From Billgrantia desiderata (GTDB lineage: Bacteria > Pseudomonadota > Gammaproteobacteria > Pseudomonadales > Halomonadaceae), in assembly GCA_011742915.1 (NCBI GenBank), contig JAAQTN010000013.1, positions 1 to 64,000 on the forward strand: a DNA stretch of 64,000 nt, written 5' to 3'. The position numbers were made by a program, and so were the translations under genes. Of this stretch, positions 27,057-33,954 are shown piece after piece. Below the pieces are notes generated by a model. It was not told the DNA's origin. It did not search any database and was given only the letters and a program-made list of their open reading frames with translations. Each line of letters starts with the position of its first letter. Positions within the stretch are counted from its first letter, which is position 1.

Positions 27057-28259
27057 CTATTCCGACCAGGCAGCGATCACCTCGCGCTCCTCGTCGGTCA
27101 TCCCGGTCATGTTGCCGAGCGGCATGTACTTGCTGGCCACCACCTGCTGGATTTGACTCTTCTGGCGCAGGATCTGATCCCAGTTGTCGTAGGCCACGCC
27201 GGCCGGGGGTGAGGCAAAGCCGGGCTGGGTCGGCTCTCGCGAGTGGCAGGCGACGCAGTGCTGATCGATCATCGCATGCACCTCCTCCTGGCTGGGCGCC
27301 TCGGCCGTGCCGTTGGCGGCGGGGGTCGCACCGCCCGGCATCGCCAGCCAGAACGCCACCAGGATCAACGCCGTACCGGCCGCCGGATAGGCCGGCTGGA
27401 TCTTGCCTGCGTGCATCAGCACGAAGAACTGGCGGATCAGGGCACCGGCGAAGATGAACAGCGCCATCAGCACCCAGGCGTATTCGTGGTTGTACACGAA
27501 GGAGTAGTGGTTGCTGATCATCAGCAGCACCACCGGCAGGGTGAAATAGGTGTTGTGCACCGAACGCTGCTTGCCGCGCTTGCCGTCGAGCGGATTGGGC
27601 TGCTCGCCGGCCTTCATCGCGTTGACCATGCGACGCTGGCCGGGAATGATCCAGAAGAAGACGTTGGCGGACATGGCCGTGGCCATCACCGCCCCGGTCA
27701 GCAGGAAGGCCGCGCGGCCGGAGAACATCTGCACGCTGAGATAGGCCACCACGACCATCAGCACGGCGACCGCCAGGCTGAGGATGCCGTCGCGCTCCAT
27801 GTTGGGGCTGATGCGCTTGCACATCTCGTTGTAGACCACCCAGCCCGCCAGCAGGAACGCCAGCGCCAGCACGTTGGCCTGCCAGCCGCTCATGTTGGCG
27901 GCCCACTCCCAGTTGCTTTCGGGGTTGACCAGATAGAACCCGGGGTTGGTCATGTACATCAGCACGAACAGGGCGAAGCCCGACAGCCAGGTGGTATAGG
28001 ACTTCCAGAACGACCAGTGCAGGTCCTCGGGCAGCTTGGCAGGTGCCGTGGCATATTTCTGGTTGTGGTAGAAACCGCCGCCGTGCACGGCCCACATCTC
28101 GCCGAAAACGCCCTTCTCACGGTCCTCGGCGGCCTTGGGCTTGCGCAGGCCATTGTCCAGCATGACGAAATAGATCGACTCGCCGATCCAGGCGATGGCC
28201 GCGATGACGTGCAGCCAGCGCAGCATGAAATTGACGAATTCGAGTAGGTAAGCTTGCAT
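27057..28259 (-). CDS. puuD: Urate hydroxylase PuuD (membrane protein with C-terminal cytochrome c domain)
   Basis: This 400-residue inner-membrane protein oxidises urate to 5-hydroxyisourate without the soluble uricase fold. About eight hydrophobic segments occupy the first 310 residues, with conserved histidines near the start (FMLRWLHVIAAIAWIGES) and HNTYFTLPVVLLMISNHYSF. A c-type haem motif CVACH lies at 335-339 with a likely axial methionine in KYMPLGNM. Electrons therefore go to the respiratory chain. It follows hiuH by 58 bases and precedes the gntR gene. Confidence 0.95.
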   Translation of the reverse strand: MQAYLLEFVNFMLRWLHVIAAIAWIGESIYFVMLDNGLRKPKAAEDREKGVFGEMWAVHGGGFYHNQKYATAPAKLPEDLHWSFWKSYTTWLSGFALFVLMYMTNPGFYLVNPESNWEWAANMSGWQANVLALAFLLAGWVVYNEMCKRISPNMERDGILSLAVAVLMVVVAYLSVQMFSGRAAFLLTGAVMATAMSANVFFWIIPGQRRMVNAMKAGEQPNPLDGKRGKQRSVHNTYFTLPVVLLMISNHYSFVYNHEYAWVLMALFIFAGALIRQFFVLMHAGKIQPAYPAAGTALILVAFWLAMPGGATPAANGTAEAPSQEEVHAMIDQHCVACHSREPTQPGFASPPAGVAYDNWDQILRQKSQIQQVVASKYMPLGNMTGMTDEEREVIAAWSE

Positions 28260-28317
28260 CTGAAGGGTCTCGGTCGGTGTTGTTGTTCAGGGGCCCGGGG
28301 CCAGCACAGCCAGCTTT

Positions 28318-28671
28318 TTAACTACCGCGGTAAGTGGAATACCCATAGGGCGAAAGCAACAGCGGCACATGGTAGTGCTGAGATGCGTCGGCCACGCCGA
28401 AGCGCAGCGGGATGACATCCAGGAAGCGCGGCTCGTCGGCCTGAATGCCCTGCTGACGCAGGTAGTCGCCGGCGTGGAAGACCAGCTCGTATTCGCCGGG
28501 CTGGAAGTCGTCGCCCTCGAGAATGGGCGCATCGCAGCGGCCGTCGTCGTTGGTGGTGACCGTCTTGAGCGACGTGCGCCCGCTGCCCGAGAGCCGAAAG
28601 ACCTCGATGCGGATGCCCTCGCCGGGGCGGCCCTGGGCGGTATCCAGAACGTGGGTGGTGAGTCGTCCCAT
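28318..28671 (-). CDS. hiuH: 5-hydroxyisourate hydrolase (transthyretin-like)
   Basis: This 117-residue enzyme hydrolyses 5-hydroxyisourate to OHCU. All family marks are present: histidine 7 in [14 protein letters not shown], the RIEVFRL strand, [18 protein letters not shown] and the C-terminal YRGS tetrapeptide. The start at 28671 is canonical; the open frame to 28824 crosses the promoter. It heads the hiuH-puuD transcript and has a TTGTATACAA-type site about 130 bases upstream. No signal peptide is visible, so it is cytoplasmic. Confidence 0.96.
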   Translation of the reverse strand: MGRLTTHVLDTAQGRPGEGIRIEVFRLSGSGRTSLKTVTTNDDGRCDAPILEGDDFQPGEYELVFHAGDYLRQQGIQADEPRFLDVIPLRFGVADASQHYHVPLLLSPYGYSTYRGS

Positions 28672-28801
28672 TGCATTACTCCCTTTCGTTGGCCCGAGAG
28701 CCGTGGAGCGGGCCCGGGCTGGCCAGTGCTGGGCGGGCGCAAGGACCGCCATCGTTATGAAGACAGTTTTAGCTCTTTTGGTAGTACATTTCAAAATTTT
28801 T

Positions 28802-28811
28802 TTGTATACAC
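28802..28811. promoter_or_regulatory. TTGTATACAA-type site between hiuH and uraD
   Basis: TTGTATACAC, with GTATAC at 28804-28809, lies in an A/T-rich stretch 131 bases upstream of hiuH. On the uraD side it is separated from the gene by the MITE-like element. Confidence 0.65.
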
Positions 28812-28834
28812 TTTTACAAGGCACGGCCCGACAA

Positions 28835-29109
28835 GGGAAACGCTGAACAAATCGACGAGCGAGATGAAGTGGCTAGGTTCGTTCCCGACGAACCAACGCA
28901 CTTCCCACATCCCTGTGGGTCGCAAGGCGCACGGAGCACAGTACCGAGCGAAGCGACAAACAGCCGTAGGCTGGCCCCGAAGGGGCGAGAAGCCGAAGGC
29001 TGCGAGTCAGCCGGAGCATATGGGGTATATGTGAGGATCCGCCGGTCCGACGCTTCGGCACCGCGCAACGCAGCAATTCGCTCGCGCAGGCATTTGTGCA
29101 GCGTTTCCC
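28835..29109. mobile_element. MITE-like element, copy 1 (275 bp)
   Basis: The ends are GGGAAACGCTGAACAAATC (left) and, as reverse complement, GGGAAACGCTGCACAAATGC (right). The flanks are AA on both sides. The inside is largely the reverse complement of copy 2 at 33733-33927, with an extra block of about 70 bases and a conserved CATATGGGGTATATG. No transposase is encoded; one strand has an open frame of no evident function. It lies between the hiuH operator and uraD. Confidence 0.8.
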
Positions 29110-29134
29110 AAGCATCCTGACTACGGAGACCACC

Positions 29135-29665
29135 ATGACAGACACCTTTCTGGAACCACGCCCCAGCACGCTGACACGCGACGAATTCGTTTCTCGCTTC
29201 GGCGACATCTACGAACACTCGCCCTGGGTGGCGGAGCTGACCTGGGAGCGCGGGCTGCAGCCGGATCAGGACACGCCGGCCGGGCTGGCGGAAGCCATGG
29301 GGCAAACGCTGCGTGAGGCTTCCGAGGAGCGCCAGCTGGAAGTCATCCGCGCCCACCCCGACCTGGCCGGCAAGGCCGCCATTGCCGGAGAACTGACGGA
29401 CGACTCGACCCGTGAGCAGGCCGGCGCCGGGCTGGACCAGTGCACGCCCGAAGAGATGGCACGCTTCGAGCGGCTCAACGGCGCCTACAAGGAGAAGTTC
29501 GGCTTTCCCTTCATCATGGCCGTGAAGGGCAGCAACCGGCATGCCATTCTCGCCGCCTTCGAGACCCGCCTGGAGAACACGCCCGCCGAAGAGCGGCGCA
29601 CCGCCGTCGAACAGATCAACCGCATCGCCCGCTTCCGCCTGGACGATCGCGCGTCACGGCCGTGA
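29135..29665 (+). CDS. uraD: OHCU decarboxylase (2-oxo-4-hydroxy-4-carboxy-5-ureidoimidazoline decarboxylase)
   Basis: This 176-residue all-helical protein converts OHCU to (S)-allantoin, the third step from urate. It shows the catalytic histidine 74 in IRAHPDLAGKAA and the FGFPFIMAVKG block. The start at 29135 lies 26 bases beyond the right end of the MITE-like element, so any promoter to its left is displaced. It is divergent from hiuH-puuD. Family length is about 165-180 residues, so it is complete. Confidence 0.95.
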   Translation: MTDTFLEPRPSTLTRDEFVSRFGDIYEHSPWVAELTWERGLQPDQDTPAGLAEAMGQTLREASEERQLEVIRAHPDLAGKAAIAGELTDDSTREQAGAGLDQCTPEEMARFERLNGAYKEKFGFPFIMAVKGSNRHAILAAFETRLENTPAEERRTAVEQINRIARFRLDDRASRP

Positions 29666-29674
29666 CCACCATAA

Positions 29675-29700
29675 CAGCGCCGGCCCCCGGCGCTGTCTCT
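29675..29700 (+). terminator. Terminator-like hairpin after uraD
   Basis: CAGCGCCGG and CCGGCGCTG form a 9-bp stem with a CCC loop (29675-29695), 10 bases after the uraD stop, followed by a pyrimidine-rich run starting TCTCTCTG. Confidence 0.65.
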
Positions 29701-29797
29701 CTGCCCTCTCCTCTTCGCTCTCTCCGCCTTCCTCTCTCCGCTCCCCTTTCTTTCTCCCCTTCCCTTCCTCTTCCCTTCTGCTTCTTCCTTGCCGCCC
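29696..29797. repeat. Polypyrimidine tract of about 100 bases
   Basis: The plus strand here is almost only C and T, with six or so isolated G residues and one or no A. It occupies the noncoding gap between uraD and the NCS2 permease gene. It could form triplex or unusual RNA structures, or simply be the transcribed spacer after the uraD hairpin. The remaining gap to 29986 is A/T-rich promoter DNA. Confidence 0.7.
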
Positions 29798-29913
29798 AGC
29801 CATGAAAAACATGACCAAACGGTCAAAATGATGGAAATAACCCACTGGTATAAAAGCATTTTCTAATAGGGTAGACAAAAATAACTGCAAATTGTCTTTT
29901 AAAGGCCAGTCGA

Positions 29914-29923
29914 TTGTGTACAT
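29914..29923. promoter_or_regulatory. Degenerate TTGTATACAA-type site upstream of the NCS2 permease
   Basis: TTGTGTACAT lies 64 bases upstream of the permease ATG. A further partial dyad (GGTGCACAAA) follows at about 29938-29947. Confidence 0.5.
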
Positions 29924-29986
29924 TAATTTCGGAATGTGGTGCACAAACACTCACTACCCAGACAACAACAACCCGAGAGCCTAATC

Positions 29987-31369
29987 ATGACCGACGCTGG
30001 ACCCGCTCCTCAGCCAACCAAGCCCTCACGCACCGTCAACCAGAACCCGGACGCCATGCCGCCGCTGGGCAAGGCGATCCCGCTGGGCATCCAACACATC
30101 ATGGCGATGTTCGCCGGCAACGTGACGCCGCCGATCATCATCGCCGGTGTCATCGGCGCCACTACCGGCGAGCAGATCTTCCTGATTCAGGTCGCCCTGT
30201 TCGTGGCGGGGGTCGCCACCCTGATCCAGACCATCGGCATGGGTCCTATCGGCGCCCGCCTGCCCATCGTGCAGGGCACCAGTTTCGGCTTCCTGCCGGT
30301 GGCGCTGCCCCTGGCCGGCACCTTCGGCCTACCCGCCGTGCTGGGTGCCTCCCTGGTAGCGGGCTGCCTGCAGGTAGGGCTGGGGGCCTTCCTGAAGAAG
30401 ATTCGCCACTGGTTCTCGCCGGTGGTGACCGGCATCGTGGTGCTGCTGATCGGCATCACCCTGATGCCGGTGGGCCTCAACTATGCTGCCGGCGGGGTCG
30501 GCGCCGACGACTTCGCCTCACCCACCAACCTGGGCCTGGCGCTGTTCGTGCTGGTGGTGACCATCATCGTCCACCAGTTCGGTCGCGGCTTCCTCAAGGC
30601 CGCCTCCATCCTGGTTGGCCTGGTGAGCGGCTACCTGGTGGCCATCGCGCTGGGCATGGTCGACTTCTCCAGCGTCGCCAATGCCGCCTGGTTCTCCATT
30701 CCCAGGCCGTTGCAGTACGGCATGGAGTTCCAGCTGACCGCCATCATCGGCATGACCCTGATCATATTCGTGGTGGGCCTGGAAACCATCGGCAACATCT
30801 CCGCCATCACCATCGGCGGCGCCGGTCGTCAGGCCAAGGACCGCGAACTCTCCGGCGGCGTGATGGCCGACGGCGTGGCCACCTCCTTCGCCGCGGTGTT
30901 CAACACGCTGCCCAATACCGCCTATGCCCAGAACGTGGGCCTGATCACCCTGACCGGCGTGGTCAGCCGTCACGTGGTGACCATCGGCGGCATCCTGCTG
31001 ATCTGCATGGGCCTGTTCCCCAAGCTGGGCGGTCTGGTCGCCGCCATGCCCCATGCCGTGCTGGGCGGCGCCGGGGTGGTGATGTTCGGCATGATCGCCT
31101 CGGCCGGCCTCAAGATCATTCAGGAGTGCGAGCTCAACCAGCGCGCCATGCTGATCATCGCCGTGGCCATGAGTTTGGGCATCGGCCTGCCGGCGGTGGA
31201 GGCCATCGCCGAGACCATGCCCGGCCAGGCCGGCCTGCTGCTGAAGTCGGGCCTGGTGCCGGCGGCACTCGCCGCGCTGCTGCTGGACGCGCTGCTGCCG
31301 GGCAAGCCGCAGCGAAACGCGCCGGAAAGGGCGACAGCCAAAGGCGAAGAAGTCAGCCCCACTCCCTGA
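29987..31369 (+). CDS. NCS2-family purine permease (urate/xanthine:cation symporter)
   Basis: This 460-residue membrane protein of the nucleobase-ascorbate transporter family starts, after a hydrophilic leader of about 37 residues, with LGKAIPLGIQHIMAMFAGNV. It carries the substrate-path motifs PIVQGTSFGFLPVALPLAG, TFAAVFNTLPNTAYAQNVGL (here SFAAVFNTLPN) and the signature QNVGLITLTGVVSRHVV. It resembles UacT/PucJ proteins more than uracil UraA. The start at 29987 was chosen over 29936 because of the conserved length. It has a TTGTGTACAT site upstream, in line with urate or xanthine uptake. Confidence 0.93.
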   Translation: MTDAGPAPQPTKPSRTVNQNPDAMPPLGKAIPLGIQHIMAMFAGNVTPPIIIAGVIGATTGEQIFLIQVALFVAGVATLIQTIGMGPIGARLPIVQGTSFGFLPVALPLAGTFGLPAVLGASLVAGCLQVGLGAFLKKIRHWFSPVVTGIVVLLIGITLMPVGLNYAAGGVGADDFASPTNLGLALFVLVVTIIVHQFGRGFLKAASILVGLVSGYLVAIALGMVDFSSVANAAWFSIPRPLQYGMEFQLTAIIGMTLIIFVVGLETIGNISAITIGGAGRQAKDRELSGGVMADGVATSFAAVFNTLPNTAYAQNVGLITLTGVVSRHVVTIGGILLICMGLFPKLGGLVAAMPHAVLGGAGVVMFGMIASAGLKIIQECELNQRAMLIIAVAMSLGIGLPAVEAIAETMPGQAGLLLKSGLVPAALAALLLDALLPGKPQRNAPERATAKGEEVSPTP

Positions 31370-31374
31370 ACTAA

Positions 31375-31405
31375 GGGGCCGGTCGGACAGGTTCCGACCG
31401 GCCCC
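31375..31405 (+). terminator. Strong hairpin after the NCS2 permease
   Basis: GGGGCCGGTCGGA pairs perfectly with TCCGACCGGCCCC across a 5-base loop, 5 bases after the permease stop. No clear T run follows. Confidence 0.7.
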
Positions 31406-31505
31406 ACCTGCCCTCGCCCCTCTGCACTTTTCCTGCCGTTGCGCCCGACCGATGGGCAGGAGGCATCTACACTGGTGACACCACCACCCATGTGGAGGAT
31501 GCGAC

Positions 31506-32117
31506 ATGTTTCGTGACCGTCTGGACGCCGCCGAGCATCTCGCCGAGCGACTCTCCCATCTCAAGGGTTCCAACCCTCTCGTGCTGGCCATTCCTCGCGG
31601 CGGAGTGCCCATGGGGCGCTACCTGGCCGACGCCCTGGAAGGCGAGCTCGATGTGGTGCTGGTGCGCAAGCTGCGCGCCCCCGGCAATCCCGAGTTCGCC
31701 ATTGGGGCCATCAGCGAGGACGGCACCATGAAGCTCGACGAGGCGGCGTCGCACTATCCGCAAGCGGCGATCGAGCGCGAAGCCGAACAGCAGCGCAAGC
31801 TGCTGCTGCAGCGGCGTGAACGCTACAACCCGGTGCGCCCGCCGATTGCGCCGGAAGGCCGAACGGTGGTGATCGTGGATGACGGCAGCGCCACGGGCGC
31901 CACCATGGAGGCCGCGCTGAAGACCCTGCAAGGCCGAGCGAAGCACCTGATCGCCGCGCTCGGGGTCGCCTCGACCAGCGCCGTCGACAGGTTGGCGGCG
32001 GTGGCCGACGAAGTGGTGTGTCTGGAGGTGCCGCCGAGGTTCATGGCCGTCGGACAGTTCTATGTCGACTTCGGTCAGGTCGAAGAGGCGGAGGTGATGG
32101 AGCTGCTCGAGGAGTGA
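31506..32117 (+). CDS. Phosphoribosyltransferase-domain protein
   Basis: This 203-residue protein of the type I phosphoribosyltransferase fold has the PRPP-binding motif VVIVDDGSATGATM at residues 121-134 and the opening FRDRLDAAEHLAERL with LAIPRGGVPMG. Proteins of this subgroup are usually annotated only as putative phosphoribosyltransferases and are often linked with stress or dienelactone-hydrolase genes, not with salvage of a known base. It stands alone between terminators. The true substrate is unknown. Confidence 0.85.
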   Translation: MFRDRLDAAEHLAERLSHLKGSNPLVLAIPRGGVPMGRYLADALEGELDVVLVRKLRAPGNPEFAIGAISEDGTMKLDEAASHYPQAAIEREAEQQRKLLLQRRERYNPVRPPIAPEGRTVVIVDDGSATGATMEAALKTLQGRAKHLIAALGVASTSAVDRLAAVADEVVCLEVPPRFMAVGQFYVDFGQVEEAEVMELLEE

Positions 32118-32145
32118 CGCCCGGCCGCGAAAGCCCCCCAGCACG

Positions 32146-32177
32146 AAAAAGGCCGCCGCCCCGATGGGCGACGGCCT
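32146..32177 (-). terminator. Rho-independent terminator of the phasin gene
   Basis: GGCCGCCGCCC and GGGCGACGGCC form a stem with one mismatch (32151-32175). On the minus strand it is followed by TTTTT, 21 bases after the phasin stop. Confidence 0.85.
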
Positions 32178-32197
32178 CGCTCGATGCCGGCGGCGAC

Positions 32198-32551
32198 TTA
32201 CTTGGTCGCGGCGCTGGCGGCCTTGACGTTCTGCTCGGCCAGCTGCTGGCCCTTCTGCAGGAACTCCTGGCTCAGGTCGACCACCTTCTTGGTATCGCCC
32301 TGCAGACGCTCGCCGAGTTCCTTGGCAGCCTTCTGCTGGGTCTCGAGAACCTGCTTGAGGCTGTCGGAGTCCTTGACGTCGATCCAGGCGCGGGCCTGGG
32401 CCAGGCTCAGATCGGAGTAGCTGCGGAAGGCTTCCATCTGGGCCGACAGCAGCTTCTCGTAGTATTCCAGCGTCAGCGAGCCATAGGCACGCGCCGGGGC
32501 GATGAACAGGCTTTCGAACTGCTGAGTTGCCTTGTCTTGGGTCTTGCTCAT
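32198..32551 (-). CDS. phaP: Phasin (polyhydroxyalkanoate granule protein)
   Basis: This 117-residue amphipathic helical protein of the phasin_2 family begins QQFESLFIAPARAYGSLTLE and continues with helices rich in alanine, glutamine and leucine (YYEKLLSAQMEAFRSYSDLS, LEQTQQKAAKELGERLQ-like), ending in an alanine/lysine tail. It coats PHA granules. The start at 32551 has an AGGAG-like site (GGAGATGTCCC in the mRNA). TTGCAGTGCAA repeats upstream suggest control by a PhaR-type repressor. It is not functionally related to the neighbours. Confidence 0.88.
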   Translation of the reverse strand: MSKTQDKATQQFESLFIAPARAYGSLTLEYYEKLLSAQMEAFRSYSDLSLAQARAWIDVKDSDSLKQVLETQQKAAKELGERLQGDTKKVVDLSQEFLQKGQQLAEQNVKAASAATK

Positions 32552-32593
32552 GGGACATCTCCTACGTTGCGTTGCCAAGGCAGGAATGCGCCT

Positions 32594-32635
32594 TGTTGCA
32601 GTGCAACATAGCAGTTCGTTTTGTGCAGTGCAACA
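32594..32635. promoter_or_regulatory. Two TGCAGTGCAACA repeats, candidate PhaR sites
   Basis: TGTTGCAGTGCAACA (32594-32608) is dyad-symmetric, and TTGTGCAGTGCAACA (32621-32635) repeats it 27 bases away, both in the phasin promoter. PhaR regulators are known to bind TGC-rich dyads; the assignment is inferred. Confidence 0.55.
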
Positions 32636-32669
32636 TTTTCTTTCTCGGCGACGATTCCTCGGGGCAGCC

Positions 32670-33377
32670 TCACCGGTAGGCGCCTTCGATGTCGGTAATT
32701 CTCATGGCCTGTCGCCCCAGGCCGTCGTGCAGATCCAGCATTCGCTCGATCCAGCCGTAGACCGGGTCGGCATTCGACACCAGATCGGCGGTCGACACCA
32801 CCCGCGCCCACATGAAGGCGCCGAAAACCAGGTAGTCGGCGGCGGCCGGCGACTGGCCATCGATGAAGTCGGTGTCGTTCAGGCAGCCCCGCAGCGGCTC
32901 GAGCGCCGCATCCAGCTGAGCCAGGCCCTTGGCCGGCGAGTGGAACTCCTCCAGCGTACGACCGAAGCGCTTTTCCCGCGTCTCGCGAAAATAGTCGCGA
33001 TCCCGGGGATCGATCGCATTGAGCAGGTCCATGACGATGGTGCGCATCATGGCCGGGTGCAGCGCGCGCTCGGCGTAGTGCTTGAAGAAGCGTGCCCGGG
33101 CCTCGGCCACTCCATCTCCCAGTAGCGGCGCCTCGGGGTAGGTGTCATCGAGATAGCGCAGGATCGCATAGCTGTCGGTGACCGTCGCCTCGCCGTCGAC
33201 GAGCACCGGTACCTTGTCGTAGTCGGCGAAGGCCAGGGCCGCCTTGTCGGTGAAGTGCCAGGCCCGCGTCTCGAAATCGAGCCCCTTGTGCGCCAGCGCA
33301 TAGCGTACGCGCCAGCAGTAGGGGGAGAAGCGAAGCCCTTCATCGATACCGCAGAGATCGTAGAGAACCCGTGCCAT
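32670..33377 (-). CDS. Glutathione S-transferase family protein
   Basis: This 235-residue protein has a thioredoxin-like N-terminal domain (FSPYCWRVRYALAHKGLDFE, with serine and cysteine in the glutathione-site loop; VPVLVDGEATVTDSYAILRY, the typical P-V-L and S-residue motif) and a helical C-terminal domain. The SPYCWR loop resembles beta-etherase-like (LigE) and related GSTs. Substrate unknown. It stands alone on the minus strand between the phasin promoter and the lactate permease promoter. Confidence 0.87.
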   Translation of the reverse strand: MARVLYDLCGIDEGLRFSPYCWRVRYALAHKGLDFETRAWHFTDKAALAFADYDKVPVLVDGEATVTDSYAILRYLDDTYPEAPLLGDGVAEARARFFKHYAERALHPAMMRTIVMDLLNAIDPRDRDYFRETREKRFGRTLEEFHSPAKGLAQLDAALEPLRGCLNDTDFIDGQSPAAADYLVFGAFMWARVVSTADLVSNADPVYGWIERMLDLHDGLGRQAMRITDIEGAYR

Positions 33378-33613
33378 GCCGCCTCCGATGGATGTCGTTT
33401 CGTCGTTCTCGGATGTTTCGCCGTTCTGGGATAGTGCCAGCCTTGCCCATGGGATGCCAACCGAGCCGGGCTCGACTACGCTGGAAGCGGAAGCCTGTCC
33501 ATTAGTCTAATAACCAATTCCTCCCCGGCGGCTATCGTCGTCCGCCACTCAGGTGCATACATTTGTTTTTACTGGGAAAAAATCCTAATTTTAATTGCCG
33601 CGCTGCAACATGG

Positions 33614-33628
33614 ATTGGTCAGACCAAT
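33614..33628. promoter_or_regulatory. LldR/PdhR-type operator upstream of the lactate permease
   Basis: ATTGGTCAGACCAAT is a perfect dyad of the TTGGT-N3-ACCAA type used by the FadR-subfamily regulators PdhR and LldR. It lies about 330 bases upstream of the permease gene; the MITE-like copy 2 sits between. No lldR gene is in the window. Confidence 0.75.
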
Positions 33629-33732
33629 GACCCACGGATGGCAACTTGCGCCCGCTCTTCGTATCGTTGCCTCCCTTGCCGGCGAAGGCTCGGCAGTGAC
33701 CCTTGTCGGGTGGCTTTCACCCGCCAGCTCTA

Positions 33733-33927
33733 AGGAAACACTGCACAAATGCCTGCGCGAGCGAATCACTGCGTTGCGCGGTGCGCGGAATCCTCACATA
33801 TACCCCATATGCTCCGGTTCCTGTGCTCCGTGCGCCTTGCGACCCACATGGATGTGGGAAGTGCGTTGGTTCGTCGGGAACGAACCTAGCCGCTTCATCC
33901 CGCTCGCCGATTTGTTCAGCGCTTCCC
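33733..33927. mobile_element. MITE-like element, copy 2 (195 bp), inverted relative to copy 1
   Basis: The left end AGGAAACACTGCACAAATGC and the right end (reverse complement GGGAAGCGCTGAACAAATCG) match the ends of copy 1. TA flanks both sides, possibly a target duplication. It lacks about 70 internal bases present in copy 1. It is inserted between the LldR-type box and the lactate permease ribosome site, in a 577-base intergenic region (33378-33954) otherwise without genes. Confidence 0.8.
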
Positions 33928-33954
33928 TAACAAGGAGAAAACCGAGGAAACGTC

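Noticed and set aside
26518..28095. 525-codon open frame under puuD and gntR
   Set aside because: Arginine-rich shadow; both the membrane helices of PuuD and the GntR winged helix are in the other frames.
28835..29120. Small open frames inside the MITE-like element containing a YTPYAP-type sequence
   Set aside because: The sequence recurs with the repeat and lacks a ribosome site; treated as repeat DNA, not as a gene.
28835..33927. Composite transposon bounded by the two inverted elements
   Set aside because: No transposase, unequal element lengths, different flanking dinucleotides, and inside genes without a common theme; independent insertions are simpler.
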